Below are positions 1-10,170 of a DNA stretch of 64,000 bases, in pieces. The notes beneath the pieces are model-generated. The model had not been told where the DNA came from, ran no database searches, and saw only the letters and a list, made by a program, of their open reading frames with translations. Each line of letters opens with the position of its first letter. The first letter of the stretch is position 1. A program made the translations under genes and the position numbers. Source of the DNA: Profundibacterium mesophilum KAUST100406-0324 (GTDB taxonomy: Bacteria; Pseudomonadota; Alphaproteobacteria; Rhodobacterales; Rhodobacteraceae); NCBI RefSeq assembly GCF_009835145.1, contig NZ_APKE01000020.1, positions 46,137 through 110,136 of the forward strand. The letters run 5' to 3'.

Positions 1-1
1 G

Positions 2-715
2 CCCGAGGCGCTCAACGCGCTCAACCAGGCGCTGCTCGACGAGCTGGCGCGCGCGATCACCGAGGCCGACCGGAACGAGAAGGTGCGTTGCATCGTCCTG
101 ACCGGCTCGGAGAAGGCCTTCGCCGCGGGCGCCGACATCAAGGAGATGGCGGAGAAGACCTTCGTCGACGCCTTCTCTTCCGACTTTTTCGGCCCGCAGA
201 CCGAGGTGATCGAACGCTGCCGCAAGCCGATCATCGCGGCCGTCGCGGGCTACGCGCTCGGCGGCGGGTGCGAGCTTGCGATGATGTGCGATTTCATCAT
301 CGCCGCCGATACCGCCAAGTTCGGGCAGCCCGAGATCAATCTGGGCGTCATCGCCGGGATCGGCGGCACGCAGCGCCTGACCCGTCTCGTGGGCAAGTCC
401 AAGAGCATGGAGATGCACTTGACGGGGCGGTTCATGGATGCGGAGGAAGCCGAGCGCTCGGGCCTCGTGAGCCGTGTCGTGCCGGCCAAGAAGCTGATGG
501 ACGAGGCGATGGCCGCGGCCCAGAAGATCACCGAGAAATCCATGCTGGCGACGATGTCGGCAAAGGAGGCGATCAACCGCAGCTACGAGACGACGCTCTC
601 CGAGGGCCTGCTGCATGAGCGCCGCCTCTTCCATGCGCTTTTCGCGACCGAGGATCAGAAGGAGGGCATGTCCGCCTTCCTCGAAAAGCGCGAGGCGCAG
701 TTCCGCGACAAGTGA
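2..715 (+). CDS. Enoyl-CoA hydratase (crotonase family), 5' end outside window
   Basis: The visible 237 residues are a crotonase-fold enoyl-CoA hydratase, which adds water across 2-trans-enoyl-CoA in cytosolic fatty acid or amino acid breakdown. The frame is open from base 2, so the N-terminus lies outside the window. The first oxyanion-hole segment ([11 protein letters not shown]) and the second ([15 protein letters not shown]) are intact. Both catalytic glutamates of true hydratases are kept: one in GGGCELAMM, one in GQPEINLG. This argues against an isomerase or a hydrolase homologue. The C-terminal helical tail is complete. It lies 213 bp ahead of rpsT, which has its own promoter, so the two need not be co-transcribed. 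The exact substrate chain length cannot be read from the sequence. Confidence 0.93.
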   Translation, partial: PEALNALNQALLDELARAITEADRNEKVRCIVLTGSEKAFAAGADIKEMAEKTFVDAFSSDFFGPQTEVIERCRKPIIAAVAGYALGGGCELAMMCDFIIAADTAKFGQPEINLGVIAGIGGTQRLTRLVGKSKSMEMHLTGRFMDAEEAERSGLVSRVVPAKKLMDEAMAAAQKITEKSMLATMSAKEAINRSYETTLSEGLLHERRLFHALFATEDQKEGMSAFLEKREAQFRDK

Positions 716-788
716 ACGCCCGCGCGGCCTGGCTGCTCGCGCCGGTCACGGAGCGGGGCGTGCGGCAAGCGGCGAGAGAAATTGCCGC

Positions 789-817
789 TTCACAGCGCAC
801 GGATTTCGGTCTATAGG
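789..817 (+). promoter_or_regulatory. Predicted sigma-70-type promoter of rpsT
   Basis: TTCACA and TATAGG are separated by exactly 17 bp, and the pair lies 112 bp upstream of the rpsT start. Both hexamers deviate from consensus, as is common in high-GC alphaproteobacteria. This is inferred from spacing and position only. Confidence 0.45.
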
Positions 818-928
818 CCCCCGATACATGCGCGTGAGGCCCGCTCTGGCCGGACTGTCCCGGCCCTTTGTCCGGGCGCGGCTTCGCACGCAGACGACAT
901 TCGAAGATTCTGCGAAAGAGAGCTGCAC

Positions 929-1192
929 ATGGCCAATACGCCCCAGTCCAAGAAACGCGCCCGCCAGAACGATCGCCGCGCCGCGATCAACAAGGCCCGC
1001 CGGTCGCGCATCCGTACCTTCCTGCGCAATGTCGAGGAGGCCATCGCCTCCGGCGACCAGGAGAAGGCCAAGAGCGCGCTGCAGGCGGCACAGCCCGAGC
1101 TGATGCGCGGCGTCTCCAAGGGCATCGTCCACAAGAACACCGCATCGCGGAAGATCTCGCGCCTGTCCTCGCGGGTCAAGGCGCTGGCCTGA
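929..1192 (+). CDS. rpsT: 30S ribosomal protein S20
   Basis: This 87-residue basic protein starts [18 protein letters not shown], the typical S20 N-terminus. It continues with the lysine/arginine-rich helices and the conserved [15 protein letters not shown]-terminal segment. S20 binds 16S rRNA early in small-subunit assembly. The ATG at 929 is preceded by an AGAG ribosome-binding motif; upstream in-frame codons lack family similarity. A strong hairpin terminator follows 61 bp after the stop codon, so the gene is probably monocistronic. rpsT upstream of dnaA is a common arrangement in Rhodobacterales. Confidence 0.98.
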   Translation: MANTPQSKKRARQNDRRAAINKARRSRIRTFLRNVEEAIASGDQEKAKSALQAAQPELMRGVSKGIVHKNTASRKISRLSSRVKALA

Positions 1193-1253
1193 TCCGTCCG
1201 GCGCCGCCCGTCGCGGCGCCCGGCATTCGGCGGTCCATGGATGACCCGATGTG

Positions 1254-1282
1254 AAAGCACGCTTCGTCGAAGCGTGCTTTTT
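1254..1282 (+). terminator. Rho-independent terminator of rpsT
   Basis: AAAGCACGCTTCG and its exact reverse complement CGAAGCGTGCTTT are separated by a single T, giving a practical loop of a few bases. The A-rich 5' side and T-rich 3' side make it a textbook intrinsic terminator that could also work on the opposite strand. Confidence 0.88.
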
Positions 1283-1840
1283 CGCGTTCGGCGCGATCCC
1301 CGATGACATGAAAAGCACAGATTTGTGCGGGCCCCGGATTCGACTCGGCCAAGGCCTGAGTCAAGGTGATTGATCTATTGCGGCAATCCAAGCGGCGTTG
1401 CTACCTTGGCCCTGCGATTCACTTCGTTGGGGGGACATGACGAAGATGCTGCCAGATCGCGGCGCAGATCGGAGCCAAGGGCACAGCATGCCCGGCCACC
1501 GCTAGGCGCCGGATCAATTGTATCGAAGCTGGCCCGAGGCACCTATGGGGGGTGCCGACTGCCTTGCTTTTCCGGGGCGCTGCGCTCCGGACATGTCCGT
1601 ATTGTAACGTCCGCCGCGAGCGGCGCCAGGCGACTGGGCAGCAATGCCCGGTGGATCGCCGGGCCGTCCTTTGCCGTGGTCAAAGCAGCGCCGCCAGGCC
1701 TGTGTGCCCGATCCGCCCCCGTGCGGACCGGCCGCCCGGGATCTGTCCGGTTGCCTTGCCGAAGTGCGCATCGAGAAAACAGGTTTGCAGTCCGGGCGGG
1801 GGTCCGGGCTGCCATGGGGCGACAAGGGGCAGTGGAAGCG
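1283..1840 (+). other. Long dnaA upstream region without a convincing gene
   Basis: Roughly 560 bp separate the rpsT terminator from the dnaA start. An open frame runs in phase into dnaA, but its residues resemble no DnaA N-terminus and its codon use is poor, so I treat the stretch as leader and regulatory DNA. I looked for TTATNCACA-type DnaA boxes on both strands and saw none with a good match, nor an AT-rich unwinding element, so it is not an obvious oriC. It holds the GANTC cluster listed separately. Promoter hexamers for dnaA are not clear by eye. Confidence 0.6.
1337..1420. promoter_or_regulatory. Cluster of four GANTC (CcrM-type methylation) sites upstream of dnaA
   Basis: GATTC at 1337, GACTC at 1342, GAGTC at 1358 and GATTC at 1416 lie within 84 bp. 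The second and third sit on the arms of an imperfect palindrome, GACTC-GGCC-AA-GGCC-T-GAGTC (1342-1362). GANTC is the target of the cell-cycle methyltransferase CcrM in alphaproteobacteria, and in Caulobacter dnaA transcription responds to methylation state. A regulatory role here is inferred from position and density. Confidence 0.5.
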
Positions 1841-3259
1841 ATGACGAACGATATCTGGAGCGACATTCGGCAAGGTCTGCGCAACGCGGTCGGGCAGAAC
1901 AACTACAAGACCTGGATCGAGCCTCTCGAATTCGCCGATCTCACCGACGGGATCGCCACCTTCGTCGTGCCATCGCAATTCGTGGGCAACTGGGTGTCGC
2001 GCAATTACGGCGAGCAGATCATCCGCGAGATCGCCGCCTCGGGGGCATCCGCCCGCCGCATCGACTTCCGTGTCGAGCGCCCGGCGGCATCGGCGCCGCC
2101 CGTTGCCGCCGACCCCGGCGCCCCGGCCCAGCCCACTGCCAAGGCTTCCGATGCCGCCCCCGGCGACGCACGCGCGCCCGCCCCTGCCAAGCCCGCCCGC
2201 CCCGGCGGCATGGAGATCCAGGGCGCATCGCTCGACCGCAATTACACCTTCGACAGTTTCGTCGTCGGCAAGCCCAACGAACTGGCCCATGCCGCCGCCC
2301 GACGCGTCGCCGAGGGCGGCCCCGTCACCTTCAACCCGCTGTTTCTTTATGGCGGCGTGGGCCTGGGCAAGACCCACCTGATGCATGCGATCGCCTGGGA
2401 ACTGCAGGCGCGCGAGCGCGGCACGCGGGTGCTCTATCTGTCGGCCGAGCAGTTCATGTACCGCTTCGTCCAGGCGCTGCGCGACAAGCAGATGATGGAT
2501 TTCAAGCAGCTCTTCCGCTCGGTCGACGTGCTGATGGTGGATGACGTGCAGTTCATCGCTGGCAAGGACAGCACGCAGGAAGAGTTCTTCCACACGTTCA
2601 ATGCCCTGGTGGACCAGCGTAAGCAGATCATCATCTCCGCCGACCGCGCGCCGCAGGAGATCGAGGGGCTGGAGGGCCGGATCGCCAGCCGCCTGCAATC
2701 GGGTCTCGTGGTCGATGTGCATCCCACCAACTACGAGCTGCGCCTCGGCATCCTGCAGCAGAAGGTCGAGCAATACAGCACCCAGTTCTCGGATGTGCGC
2801 CTCGCCTCCGGGGTGCTCGAGTTCCTCGCCCATCGCATCACCTCCAACGTGCGCGTGCTCGAGGGGGCGCTCACCCGGCTCTTCGCCTTCGGATCGCTGA
2901 TCGGGCGGGAGATCGACGTGGCCGCGACCCAGGAATGCCTGACCGACATCCTGCGCAGCTCCGACCGCAAGACCACGATCGACGAGATCCAGCGCAAGGT
3001 CTCGGACCACTACAATATCCGCCTCGCGGACCTGATCGGGCCGAAGCGCCTTCGGATCTACGCGCGGCCCCGCCAGATCGCGATGTTCCTGTGCAAGCAG
3101 ATGACACAGCGCAGCCTGCCCGAGATCGGGCGCCATTTCGGAGGGCGGGACCACACGACGATCCTGCACGGGATCAAGCGGATCGAGGCGCTGAAATCGA
3201 CCGACAGCCAGATCGCCGAGGATCTCGAAATGCTGCGCCGGGCGCTGAGCGCGGACTGA
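1841..3259 (+). CDS. dnaA: Chromosomal replication initiator DnaA
   Basis: DnaA binds origin DNA boxes as an ATP-bound oligomer and opens the duplex for replication. The 472-residue product has domain I (IWSDIRQGLRNAVGQNNYKTW onward), a Pro/Ala-rich linker (about residues 75-125) and an AAA+ domain with Walker A GGVGLGKTH and Walker B LMVDDVQF. Domain IV carries the signature GGRDHTTILHGIKRI near the C-terminus. The start at 1841 gives MTNDIW and matches the family. Another ATG nine codons upstream (1814) is in frame and cannot be excluded. The long linker is alphaproteobacterial in style. A GC hairpin just after the stop separates it from dnaN. Confidence 0.98.
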   Translation: MTNDIWSDIRQGLRNAVGQNNYKTWIEPLEFADLTDGIATFVVPSQFVGNWVSRNYGEQIIREIAASGASARRIDFRVERPAASAPPVAADPGAPAQPTAKASDAAPGDARAPAPAKPARPGGMEIQGASLDRNYTFDSFVVGKPNELAHAAARRVAEGGPVTFNPLFLYGGVGLGKTHLMHAIAWELQARERGTRVLYLSAEQFMYRFVQALRDKQMMDFKQLFRSVDVLMVDDVQFIAGKDSTQEEFFHTFNALVDQRKQIIISADRAPQEIEGLEGRIASRLQSGLVVDVHPTNYELRLGILQQKVEQYSTQFSDVRLASGVLEFLAHRITSNVRVLEGALTRLFAFGSLIGREIDVAATQECLTDILRSSDRKTTIDEIQRKVSDHYNIRLADLIGPKRLRIYARPRQIAMFLCKQMTQRSLPEIGRHFGGRDHTTILHGIKRIEALKSTDSQIAEDLEMLRRALSAD

Positions 3260-3262
3260 AAT

Positions 3263-3280
3263 CGGGGGCAGACGCCCCCG
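3263..3280 (+). terminator. GC hairpin in the dnaA-dnaN gap
   Basis: CGGGGGC and GCCCCCG pair perfectly around an AGAC loop, three bases after the dnaA stop codon. There is no T-tract, so it may be a partial terminator, attenuator or 3'-end stabiliser rather than a full stop between dnaA and dnaN. Confidence 0.5.
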
Positions 3281-3386
3281 GAACGCGCGATCGAGGCGCA
3301 AAACATCCGGCAAATCAACGAAGACTGTTGCGCCGGAGCGGCGAACCGATAGGTTTGCCTTCCTGCCATCCCGTGTGGAGAGTGAC

Positions 3387-4505
3387 ATGAAGATCAGCAT
3401 CGAGCGCGCCACCCTGCTGCGCGCCGTCGCCCAGGCGCAATCGGTCGTTGAGCGCCGCAATACGATACCGATCCTTGCCAACGTCCTGATCGAGGCGGAG
3501 GGCGACACGGCCAGCTTCCGCGCCACCGATCTCGACATCGAGGTGGTCGACCGTGCCCCGGCCAAGGTCGAGCGCGCGGGCGCGACGACGGTGGGCGCCG
3601 TGACGCTGCACGAGATCGTGCGCAAATTGCCCGATGGCGCCCTGGTCAGCCTGACCGATGACGGTGTCTCGGGGCGGCTGACGGTCGAGGCGGGGCGGTC
3701 GAACTTCTCGCTCGCGACCCTGCCGCGCGAGGATTTCCCGGTGATGGCGAGCGCCGAATACAGCGCCGAGTTCACCGCCAAGTCGGGCGTTCTGCGCCGG
3801 CTCTTCGACAAGTCGAAATTCGCCATCTCCACCGAGGAGACCCGGTATTACCTCAACGGCGTCTACATGCATGTCGCCGACGGCGAGGATGGGCGGATGC
3901 TGCGCTGCGTGGCCACCGACGGGCACCGCCTGGCGCGGATCGACGCGGCCCTTCCGGCGGGCGCCGAAGCGATGCCGGGCATTATCGTGCCGCGCAAGAC
4001 GGTGGGCGAGCTGCGCAAGCTTCTCGACGATGACGAGGCGGAGATCGGCGTGTCGGTGAGCGAGACCAAGATCCGCTTCGCCACGACCGACATCACCCTG
4101 ACCTCCAAGGTGATCGACGGCACCTTCCCGGACTACACCCGCGTCATCCCGAAAGGCAATACCCGCCGTCTCGAGGTCGATGCCAAGGATTTCGCCCGCG
4201 CCGTGGACCGGGTGGCAACGGTCAGCTCCGAGCGCAGCCGGGCGGTCAAGATGCAGCTCGACGAGGATCGGCTGATCCTGTCGGTGAACGCGCCCGACAG
4301 CGGCAATGCCGAGGAAGAGCTCGCCGTCGCCTATGCCGACGAGCGGCTCGAGATCGGCTTCAATGCCAAGTATCTCCTCGAGATCGCCAGCCAGGTGGAC
4401 CGCGAGAACGCTGTCTTCCTCTTCAACTCCTCTGGCGATCCGACCTTGATGCGCGAGGGCAACGACACCTCGGCGGTCTATGTCGTCATGCCGATGCGGG
4501 TCTGA
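3387..4505 (+). CDS. dnaN: DNA polymerase III beta subunit (sliding clamp)
   Basis: DnaN dimerises into the ring that tethers DNA polymerase III to its template and docks repair factors. The 372-residue product has the expected length and three repeated clamp folds. It opens MKISIERATLLRAV, carries RNTIPILANV near residue 30 and ends in YVVMPMRV, the usual clamp C-terminus. The ATG at 3387 has GGAG seven bases upstream, and the earlier in-frame GTG adds only non-family residues. It sits between dnaA and recF as in most bacteria. Confidence 0.98.
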   Translation: MKISIERATLLRAVAQAQSVVERRNTIPILANVLIEAEGDTASFRATDLDIEVVDRAPAKVERAGATTVGAVTLHEIVRKLPDGALVSLTDDGVSGRLTVEAGRSNFSLATLPREDFPVMASAEYSAEFTAKSGVLRRLFDKSKFAISTEETRYYLNGVYMHVADGEDGRMLRCVATDGHRLARIDAALPAGAEAMPGIIVPRKTVGELRKLLDDDEAEIGVSVSETKIRFATTDITLTSKVIDGTFPDYTRVIPKGNTRRLEVDAKDFARAVDRVATVSSERSRAVKMQLDEDRLILSVNAPDSGNAEEELAVAYADERLEIGFNAKYLLEIASQVDRENAVFLFNSSGDPTLMREGNDTSAVYVVMPMRV

Positions 4506-4534
4506 GCGGCCGGCACCCCTGATAAGACCTTGCG

Positions 4535-4586
4535 GCGAAAGGTCGGGGTGAAGGGACAGGGCGAAAAGACGGGGTGAAAGGACGGG
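4535..4586 (+). repeat. Two tandem 26-bp units directly upstream of recF
   Basis: Positions 4535-4560 and 4561-4586 are imperfect copies of one 26-bp unit, matching at 21 of 26 positions and sharing the cores GCGAAA, CGGGGTGAA and GGAC. The array abuts the recF start and contains several purine-rich, ribosome-binding-like stretches, so the duplication may affect recF translation. Confidence 0.7.
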
Positions 4587-4589
4587 GTG

Positions 4590-5678
4590 ATGAGCGGCGG
4601 GCTTGCACTCACCGAGCTGAGATTGTCGCATTTCCGATCGCACCGCGCCGCGCAGGTGATGCTGGATGGGCGCCCTGTGGCCATCCACGGCCCGAACGGC
4701 GCGGGCAAGACGAACCTGCTCGAAGCGGTCTCGCTGCTTTCGCCGGGCCGCGGCCTGCGCCGCGCGGCGGCCGAGGATCTCGCCCGCCTTCCCGAGGCGC
4801 TTGGCTGGCGCATCGCCGCGACCCTCCGCGCCGGGGCGCGCCACCACGAGATCGAGCTGCGCGCCGAGCCCGGACAGAGCCGGACGGTCAGGATCGACGA
4901 CAAGGCCGCGCCGCAGCTCGCGCTCGGCCGGTTGGCGCGCATCCTGTGGCTGGTGCCCAGCATGGATCGCCTCTGGACCGAGGCGGCCGAGGGGCGGCGG
5001 CGCTTTCTCGACCGCCTCGCACTCAGCTTCGAGCCGGCCCATGGAGAGGCGGTGCTCGGCTACGAGAAGGCGATGCGCGAGCGCAACCGCCTGCTGCGCG
5101 ATCAGCAACGCGACCCGGCATGGTATCGCGCGCTCGAGGGGCAGATGGCGCGCAGCGGCGCCCTGATCGAGCGTCGGCGCCGCGACGCGCTGGAGCGGAT
5201 CGGCCGCGCGCAGGAGGGGGCGGCCACGCAGTTTCCCGTCGCGCTCCTGTCGATGAGCCAGGAGGATCTGGGCGAGGAGGGGCTGGGGGTCCTGCTCGAG
5301 CGCGAGCGGGGCCGCGACATGGCGGCCGGACGCAGCCTGCGGGGCCCGCACCGGGCCGACCTCGTGGCGATCTACGGCAGCAAGGACATGCCCGCCGCCC
5401 AAAGCTCGACCGGCGAGCAGAAGGCGCTGCTGATCTCGCTCATCCTCGCCAATGCAAGGGCCCTGCGCGCCGATCTGGGTGCCGCACCCATCCTGCTGCT
5501 CGACGAGGTGGCGGCCCATCTGGATGCCCGCCGCCGCGCCGCCCTCTACGACGAGATCTGCGCGCTGGGATCGCAGGCCTGGATGACGGGAACCGAGCCC
5601 GATCTCTTCGAGGGGCTCGGCGCGCGCGGGCAGCATGTGACCATGGACGCGGATGGCGGCATGCGCCAGGAAGGCTGA
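4590..5678 (+). CDS. recF: DNA replication and repair protein RecF
   Basis: RecF is an SMC-like ATPase that helps load RecA at gaps through RecFOR. The 362-residue product has the N-terminal segment TELRLSHFRSHRAAQV, Walker [15 protein letters not shown], the ABC-type signature STGEQKALLISLIL, and Walker B ILLLDEVAAHLD near residue 310. The GTG at 4587 directly precedes the chosen ATG, and either could initiate. Its position after dnaN is conserved. The tandem 26-bp repeat immediately upstream is unusual. Confidence 0.96.
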   Translation: MSGGLALTELRLSHFRSHRAAQVMLDGRPVAIHGPNGAGKTNLLEAVSLLSPGRGLRRAAAEDLARLPEALGWRIAATLRAGARHHEIELRAEPGQSRTVRIDDKAAPQLALGRLARILWLVPSMDRLWTEAAEGRRRFLDRLALSFEPAHGEAVLGYEKAMRERNRLLRDQQRDPAWYRALEGQMARSGALIERRRRDALERIGRAQEGAATQFPVALLSMSQEDLGEEGLGVLLERERGRDMAAGRSLRGPHRADLVAIYGSKDMPAAQSSTGEQKALLISLILANARALRADLGAAPILLLDEVAAHLDARRRAALYDEICALGSQAWMTGTEPDLFEGLGARGQHVTMDADGGMRQEG

Positions 5679-5691
5679 GGGGGCGGCGGAA

Positions 5692-6312
5692 ATGACCATC
5701 GGATGGGGCGAGATGGCCCTCTACTGCGCGGCGCTCCTCGCGCTCTTCGCGACCCCCGGCCCGGTCTGGGTCGGCCTGGTCGCGCGCACCTTGTCGGGCG
5801 GTTTCCGGGCGGCTTGGCCGTTGGCGCTGGGCGTGGCGGTGGGGGATGTGCTCTGGCCGCTGCTGGCGATCCTGGGGCTGTCCTGGGCCGTATCGCTCTA
5901 CGGCGGCTTCCTTGCGGTTCTGCGCTGGGTGGCGACGGCTGTCTTCATCTTCATGGGCATCGCGCTGCTGCGCGGCGAGGGCGGCGTGCCGGGGCGCGAT
6001 GGCCGCCTGACCCGGCCGGGCGCATGGGCGGGCTTTGCGACCGGGCTCGCCGTGATCCTCGGCAATCCCAAGGCGGTGCTCTTCTACATGGGGGTGCTGC
6101 CGGGCTTCTTCGATCTGCAGCGCCTGACGGCGGGCGACATCGCGGCGATCTGCGCCGCGAGCTTCGCGGTGCCGCTTGCCGGCAACCTGCTGACGGGGCT
6201 GTCGATCGACCGTGCGCGGCGATACCTGACCGCACCGCATGTCATGCGCCGCGTCACACGCGCAAGCGGCGTGCTCCTGATCGGGGTGGGTCTGCTGCTT
6301 CCCTTCGTCTGA
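5692..6312 (+). CDS. LysE/RhtB-family amino acid exporter
   Basis: This is a 206-residue inner-membrane protein with about five to six hydrophobic helices. The first helix ends in the LysE-family segment ATPGPVWVGLVARTLSGG, followed by GVAVGDVLW; GNPKAVLFYMGVLPGF lies near residue 125. These are diagnostic for the LysE/RhtB translocators, which export amino acids or derivatives. The start at 5692 follows a GGGGGCGG-type site 13 bp after the recF stop, so it may share the recF transcript. The substrate cannot be assigned from sequence. Confidence 0.9.
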   Translation: MTIGWGEMALYCAALLALFATPGPVWVGLVARTLSGGFRAAWPLALGVAVGDVLWPLLAILGLSWAVSLYGGFLAVLRWVATAVFIFMGIALLRGEGGVPGRDGRLTRPGAWAGFATGLAVILGNPKAVLFYMGVLPGFFDLQRLTAGDIAAICAASFAVPLAGNLLTGLSIDRARRYLTAPHVMRRVTRASGVLLIGVGLLLPFV

Positions 6313-6382
6313 GGCTCACGAAAAGTTGCGGGCGCGCCCGCGCCGGGATGCTAGGCTTGGCGGGCACAAGAGGAGCCCGCCG

Positions 6383-7204
6383 ATGACCTTCATGCCATCC
6401 CGCCACCTGGGCCCGCTGCTTGCGGCCGGAGCGTTCCTTGGCGCCTTCGCCCCGCTCGGGCCCGGCGCCGCGGCCCAGTCGATGATGTCCGGGATCGCGG
6501 TGGACGGGCCGGCGATGACGCAGGCCGAGCTTACCCGCGGCGAGGTCGAGGCGCGCCTCGCCGCGGCCGTGCCGGGCGCGCCCGCGGATTTCACGGGTCT
6601 GCGGCTGAACGGTCTCGATCTCTCGGGTCTCGATTTCGGAGGGGCGATCCTGCGCTCGGCACGGCTCAATGGCACCGATCTCGCCGGGGCCGATCTCGAC
6701 GGCGCGACGCTCGACCAGGCCTGGCTTCTGGACGCGGTGCTCGACGGGGCCGGGCTGCGCGGGGCAAGCCTGTTCCAGACGCAGCTCACCGGCGCCTCGC
6801 TCAGGGGGGCTGACCTTTCGGGCGCGCGCGCGCCTGCCGATTTCACCAAGGCCGACCTGCGCGGGGCGATCTTCACGGCCGCCGATCTGGGCGCGGATAC
6901 CACCAACCAGTCGATGGGGCTCATGCGCGGCGTGCTGCGCGGCGCCGATGCGCGCGGGGCGGATTTCACCGATGCGCAGATGCTGCGCGTGGTGTTCGAA
7001 TTCGCCGATCTGAGCGAGGCCCGGCTGGACGGGGCCAATCTCGACACCGCCCTGCTCGCCGGCGCGGATCTGAGCCGGGCGAGCGTTGCGGGCGCGACGT
7101 TCGAAGGTGCCGACATGACCGGCGCCAGGCTCGTCGATCTGCGCGGTCTTGCCGATGCCCGGATGGGCGGCGCGCTCAACATGGACCGTGCCAGGCGCGA
7201 GTGA
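6383..7204 (+). CDS. Secreted pentapeptide-repeat protein
   Basis: The 273-residue product starts with a signal peptide (hydrophobic run around residues 10-30, cleavage likely after GAAA or AAAQS). Residues of about 70-265 are pentapeptide repeats of the A(D/N)LXX type, such as LNGLDLSGLDFGGAIL and GADLDGATLDQAWL. Such repeats form a right-handed quadrilateral beta helix. The ATG at 6383 follows AAGAGGAG. Some cytosolic pentapeptide proteins (Qnr, MfpA) mimic DNA and bind gyrase, and this gene lies 120 bp upstream of gyrB, but the signal peptide argues for a periplasmic product. Its function is unknown. Confidence 0.88.
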   Translation: MTFMPSRHLGPLLAAGAFLGAFAPLGPGAAAQSMMSGIAVDGPAMTQAELTRGEVEARLAAAVPGAPADFTGLRLNGLDLSGLDFGGAILRSARLNGTDLAGADLDGATLDQAWLLDAVLDGAGLRGASLFQTQLTGASLRGADLSGARAPADFTKADLRGAIFTAADLGADTTNQSMGLMRGVLRGADARGADFTDAQMLRVVFEFADLSEARLDGANLDTALLAGADLSRASVAGATFEGADMTGARLVDLRGLADARMGGALNMDRARRE

Positions 7205-9742
<2,538 letters not shown>

Positions 9743-9766
9743 GCCTTTCGCCGGGAGGCGGGTATT

Positions 9767-9802
9767 CTTCCGCGGCGCGCCGGTCTTCCTGCGCCGCGGA
9801 AG
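9767..9802 (+). terminator. Strong hairpin after gyrB
   Basis: A perfect 12-bp stem, CTTCCGCGGCGC (9767-9778) with GCGCCGCGGAAG (9791-9802), encloses a 12-base loop 24 bp after the gyrB stop. No T-tract follows, so termination may need another factor, but no gene lies downstream for almost 400 bp. Confidence 0.6.
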
Positions 9803-10170
9803 CGCGGGATCCATGCATGGGCCGGTAACCGCGGGGTCACGTTGAACTTGGGTGAAAGCCGCCGCCAGGATGCCTCTCGGGCACGCTCCCGCGCAGGGAT
9901 GCACCGCGCCCGGCCGGCATGAAGGCCGGAGGCTTGAGCCGCCCGCGCGGACGATCCTCCAGCAGATGCGCGCTGCGAAGCACCAGGTAAAATCCGGCAC
10001 CTTGTTTCTTCGTCAGCATGAAGTTAGCATGCTAACTAATTTTTGCGAAATCGTTTCAGCCGCAGCTTCCATGCGGGGGGTCAAGGTCCTTGCCACTGCC
10101 CGCTTTCGCATGGGGTGGGCGCGACCGAGCATCGATGCAATCGCCAGACCGCGAAAAAGGAGACTTGAGG
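9803..10170. other. Intergenic region between gyrB and the YHYH gene, with a 14-bp palindrome
   Basis: No credible gene is visible in these bases. The one clear element is the perfect palindrome GTTAGCATGCTAAC at 10023-10036, in a patch much richer in A and T than its surroundings and about 135 bp upstream of the next gene. It could be an operator or promoter-proximal site for the YHYH gene. No matching regulator gene is adjacent. The rest holds nothing recognisable. Confidence 0.5.

Noticed and set aside
1370..1840. In-frame upstream extension of dnaA
   Set aside because: The residues do not resemble DnaA domain I and codon use is poor. The normal DnaA start is at 1841 or 1814.
6383..7204. 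Pentapeptide protein as a Qnr-type quinolone resistance determinant
   Set aside because: The N-terminal signal peptide and sequence divergence from Qnr make a gyrase-binding role unproven. It is kept only as a hypothesis.
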